Source of the DNA: Pseudomonas gingeri | GTDB taxonomy: Bacteria > Pseudomonadota > Gammaproteobacteria > Pseudomonadales > Pseudomonadaceae | NCBI RefSeq assembly: GCF_013385635.1 | Contig: NZ_JACAPR010000008.1 | Location: 62,001 to 126,000, forward strand | Direction of reading: 5' to 3' | Length of the DNA: 64,000 nt | Part shown: piece after piece, positions 62,487 through 64,000 of the stretch | Position numbering within the stretch: position 1 is the stretch's first letter | Layout of the letters: each line of letters begins with the position of its first letter | Position numbers and translations under genes: made by a program | Notes under the pieces: generated by a model | Database searches by the model: none | What the model was told of the DNA's origin: nothing | Seen by the model: the letters and a program-made list of their open reading frames with translations, nothing else

Positions 62487-62780
62487 ATGGATTTCATCAG
62501 TCTCCTGATTCAACTGGTCAGCGGCGCGGTGGGCGGTAATGTCGCGGGCGCCGCCAGCGACAAGTACAGCCTGGGCCCCTGGTTCAATTCACTGGCCGGT
62601 GGTATCGGCGGGGTCCTGCTGACGCAGATACTCTCGGTCATCACCAACGGCAGCCTGGGGGGCAATGTCGGCGACATGGACCTGACCGCCATTGTCAGCA
62701 GCATCGCCGGTGGTGGTGTCGGCGGTGCGGTCCTGAGCCTGATCGCCGGGTTTATCAAGGCCAAGCTGAGTGCCCAGTAG
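62487..62780 (+). CDS. Gly-rich small membrane protein, unknown function
   Basis: A 97-residue protein starting MDFISLLIQLVSGAVGGNVAGAASDK. Hydrophobic glycine-rich segments SLAGGIGGVLLTQILSVI and VSSIAGGGVGGAVLSLIAGFI have GxxxG-like patterns and could pack or insert in membranes. It has no cleavable signal peptide and ends in Lys. GGAGG lies nine bases upstream of the ATG. A stress-phase membrane-associated or pore-like protein fits the RpoS-like promoter, but function is not known. Confidence 0.7.
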   Translation: MDFISLLIQLVSGAVGGNVAGAASDKYSLGPWFNSLAGGIGGVLLTQILSVITNGSLGGNVGDMDLTAIVSSIAGGGVGGAVLSLIAGFIKAKLSAQ

Positions 62781-62806
62781 ACCGGCGCCGGGGGTCCCTG
62801 CGTGAT

Positions 62807-62840
62807 GACGTCATTGCCGCCATTGCGCGGCAATGACGTC
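62807..62840. terminator. Perfect stem-loop between convergent small-protein and SelW-like genes
   Basis: GACGTCATTGCCG, eight bases, CGGCAATGACGTC. A perfect 13-base stem lying between two converging stop codons (62780 and 62849). Likely a bidirectional terminator, although there is no long T run. Confidence 0.6.
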
Positions 62841-62848
62841 GACACTGC

Positions 62849-63133
62849 TCAACGCGACTCGTTGTGGCCCAGGTCACGCTCGGGGTCGATCTGGTCGCGT
62901 ACGCGCTGCTTGAGCACCTTGGCCTCGGGAAAACCGCCGTCGACCTTGCGCTCCCAGATCTGCACCGCGTCGCAGGTGATACGGAACACCCCGCCGGTCC
63001 CCGGTTCCAGGGACACCTTGCCGAGATCGTCGGCGAAGGTGCTCAACAACTCCTGGGCCAGCCAGGCAGCACGCAGCAGCCATTGGCACTGGGTGCAGTA
63101 GGTGATGACGATTTCCGGTTTACCTGCGGACAT
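62849..63133 (-). CDS. SelT/SelW/SelH (Rdx-fold) family protein
   Basis: A 94-residue selenoprotein-W-type fold with Cys13 and Cys16 in VITYCTQCQWLLRAAWLAQELL (CxxC). The eukaryotic homologues have CxxU; here both are cysteines. EPGTGGVFRITCDAVQIWERKVDGGFPEAKVLKQRVRD completes the family pattern. Likely a thioredoxin-like redox protein. Confidence 0.9.
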   Translation of the reverse strand: MSAGKPEIVITYCTQCQWLLRAAWLAQELLSTFADDLGKVSLEPGTGGVFRITCDAVQIWERKVDGGFPEAKVLKQRVRDQIDPERDLGHNESR

Positions 63134-63167
63134 GATTGGCTTGGGCTCCTGGCTGATCGGGCACCGC

Positions 63168-63173
63168 TATAAT
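63168..63173 (+). promoter_or_regulatory. Candidate -10 TATAAT of the patatin gene
   Basis: A perfect TATAAT 33 bases before the ATG at 63206, inside the short divergent gap. No convincing -35 at the right distance. Confidence 0.4.
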
Positions 63174-63205
63174 AGCGCCCTTTCATGCTTGCCCAGAGAT
63201 CCGTG

Positions 63206-64000
63206 ATGCGCCGCCTGCTGTCTTGCCTGTTGCTCTGCCTGCTCCCCCTCCTGTCGCATGCCGCCGAACCTCCGCGGCCGAAGGTCGGCCTGGTGCTGTC
63301 CGGTGGCGCGGCCCGTGGCCTGGCGCATATCGGCGTGCTCAAGGCCCTCGAGGAACAGGGCATCCACATCGACGCCATCGCCGGTACCAGCATGGGCGCG
63401 GTGATCGGCGGCCTGTATGCCTCCGGCTACAAGATCGACGAGCTGGAAAAGCTGGCCCTGGATATCGACTGGAAACGCGCCCTGTCCGATGACCCGCCAC
63501 GCGAGGACATGCCCTTTCGCCGCAAACAGGATGACCGCGACTTCCTGGTGAAACAGAAACTCAGCTTCCGCGATGACGGCAGCCTCGGCCTGCCGCTGGG
63601 GGTGATCCAGGGCCAGAACCTGGCCCTGCTGCTCGAAAGCATGCTGGCCCACGCCAGCGACACCCGTGATTTCGACAAGCTGCCGATTCCGTTCCGTGCC
63701 GTCGCCACCGATATCGCCAGCGGTGAAAAAGTCGTCTTCCGCAAGGGTCACCTGCCCAAGGTGGTCCGTGCCAGCATGTCGATCCCGGCGGTATTCGCCC
63801 CGGTAGAGCTGGATGGCCGGCTGCTGGTGGATGGCGGCATGACCGATAACATCCCGGTGGATGTGGTGCGGGAAATGGGTGTCGATATCGCCATCGTGGT
63901 CGATATCGGCACTCCGCTGCGCTCGCGCAAACAATTGAACACAGTGGTCGACGTGCTGAACCAGTCGATCACCCTGATGACCCGGCGCAATTCGGAAGAA
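63206..64000 (+). CDS. Patatin-like phospholipase, PlpD-like (3' end beyond the window)
   Basis: The first 265 codons are visible. Signal peptide MRRLLSCLLLCLLPLLSHA, then a patatin domain with oxyanion loop LVLSGGAARGLAHIGVL, nucleophile Ser62 in IAGTSMGAVIGG and catalytic Asp209 in LVDGGMTDNIPV. The exported patatin head is that of PlpD of P. aeruginosa, a type Vd autotransporter. POTRA and barrel domains expected downstream are outside the window, so the autotransporter part is inferred. The ATG at 63206 is chosen; 63185 would add seven residues. Confidence 0.85.
   Translation, partial: MRRLLSCLLLCLLPLLSHAAEPPRPKVGLVLSGGAARGLAHIGVLKALEEQGIHIDAIAGTSMGAVIGGLYASGYKIDELEKLALDIDWKRALSDDPPREDMPFRRKQDDRDFLVKQKLSFRDDGSLGLPLGVIQGQNLALLLESMLAHASDTRDFDKLPIPFRAVATDIASGEKVVFRKGHLPKVVRASMSIPAVFAPVELDGRLLVDGGMTDNIPVDVVREMGVDIAIVVDIGTPLRSRKQLNTVVDVLNQSITLMTRRNSEE

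Overview
The window is a chromosomal segment of a Pseudomonas, most like the fluorescens group. The evidence is the high G+C content, the fleQ-fliT-fliS-fliD-flaG-fliC / flgL-flgF gene order, the phhRABC phenylalanine locus, a Pseudomonas-type CpxR/P/A set and two Pseudomonas REP/REPIN families. No tRNA, rRNA, transposase, phage gene or CRISPR array was seen.

Region 1 (1-35484, almost all minus strand) is a flagellar locus. Read in the direction of transcription it runs flgFGHIJKL (rod, rings, hook-filament junction), then a flagellin-glycosylation island of about 22 kb, then fliC, flaG, fliD, fliST and the start of fleQ. The island holds two sugar-nucleotide pathways. One is a CDP-hexose route (RfbF, RfbG, 3,5-epimerase-like, two C-methyltransferase-like proteins, an SDR reductase, a CmcI-like methyltransferase). 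The other is a complete pseudaminic acid route (PseB, PseC, an associated methylase, PseF, a PseG-acetyltransferase fusion, PseI). The island also holds two giant glycosyltransferases (1198 and 975 residues), a ketoacyl-ACP synthase III and a Maf-type flagellin nonulosonate transferase. Most of these genes overlap by 4-19 bases. Sigma-28 promoters can be read in front of fliC and fliS, and sigma-54-like sites in front of flgF and, more weakly, fliD. A strong terminator separates the KAS III gene from maf.

Region 2 (35485-37324, plus strand) is a translationally coupled pair: an Fe(II)/2-oxoglutarate-oxygenase-like protein and a TylF/MycF-type methyltransferase. A sigma-28-like promoter 33 bases before the start codon links them to the flagellar regulon. 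This is the most interesting unexplained item in the window.

Region 3 (37325-46119) is aromatic amino acid metabolism: phhR, phhABC, two very small proteins, an MFS exporter, arfB and the aromatic permease aroP. Two TyrR/PhhR-like boxes stand upstream of phhA.

Region 4 (46120-52350) is housekeeping: rluB, scpB and scpA (condensin partners), yciO, an RNase AM-type PHP phosphoesterase, yciB, a YciI-like protein and a small membrane-anchored coiled-coil protein.

Region 5 (52385-64000) begins with an envelope-stress system (cpxR, a Spy/CpxP-like chaperone with a CpxR box, cpxA). It continues with a nitroreductase, trkH, two AraC regulators, a DUF962 protein, an HD phosphohydrolase, an LpxH-like phosphatase, a DMT exporter, a Gly-rich small membrane protein behind an RpoS-like promoter, a SelW-like protein and the 5' part of a PlpD-like patatin.
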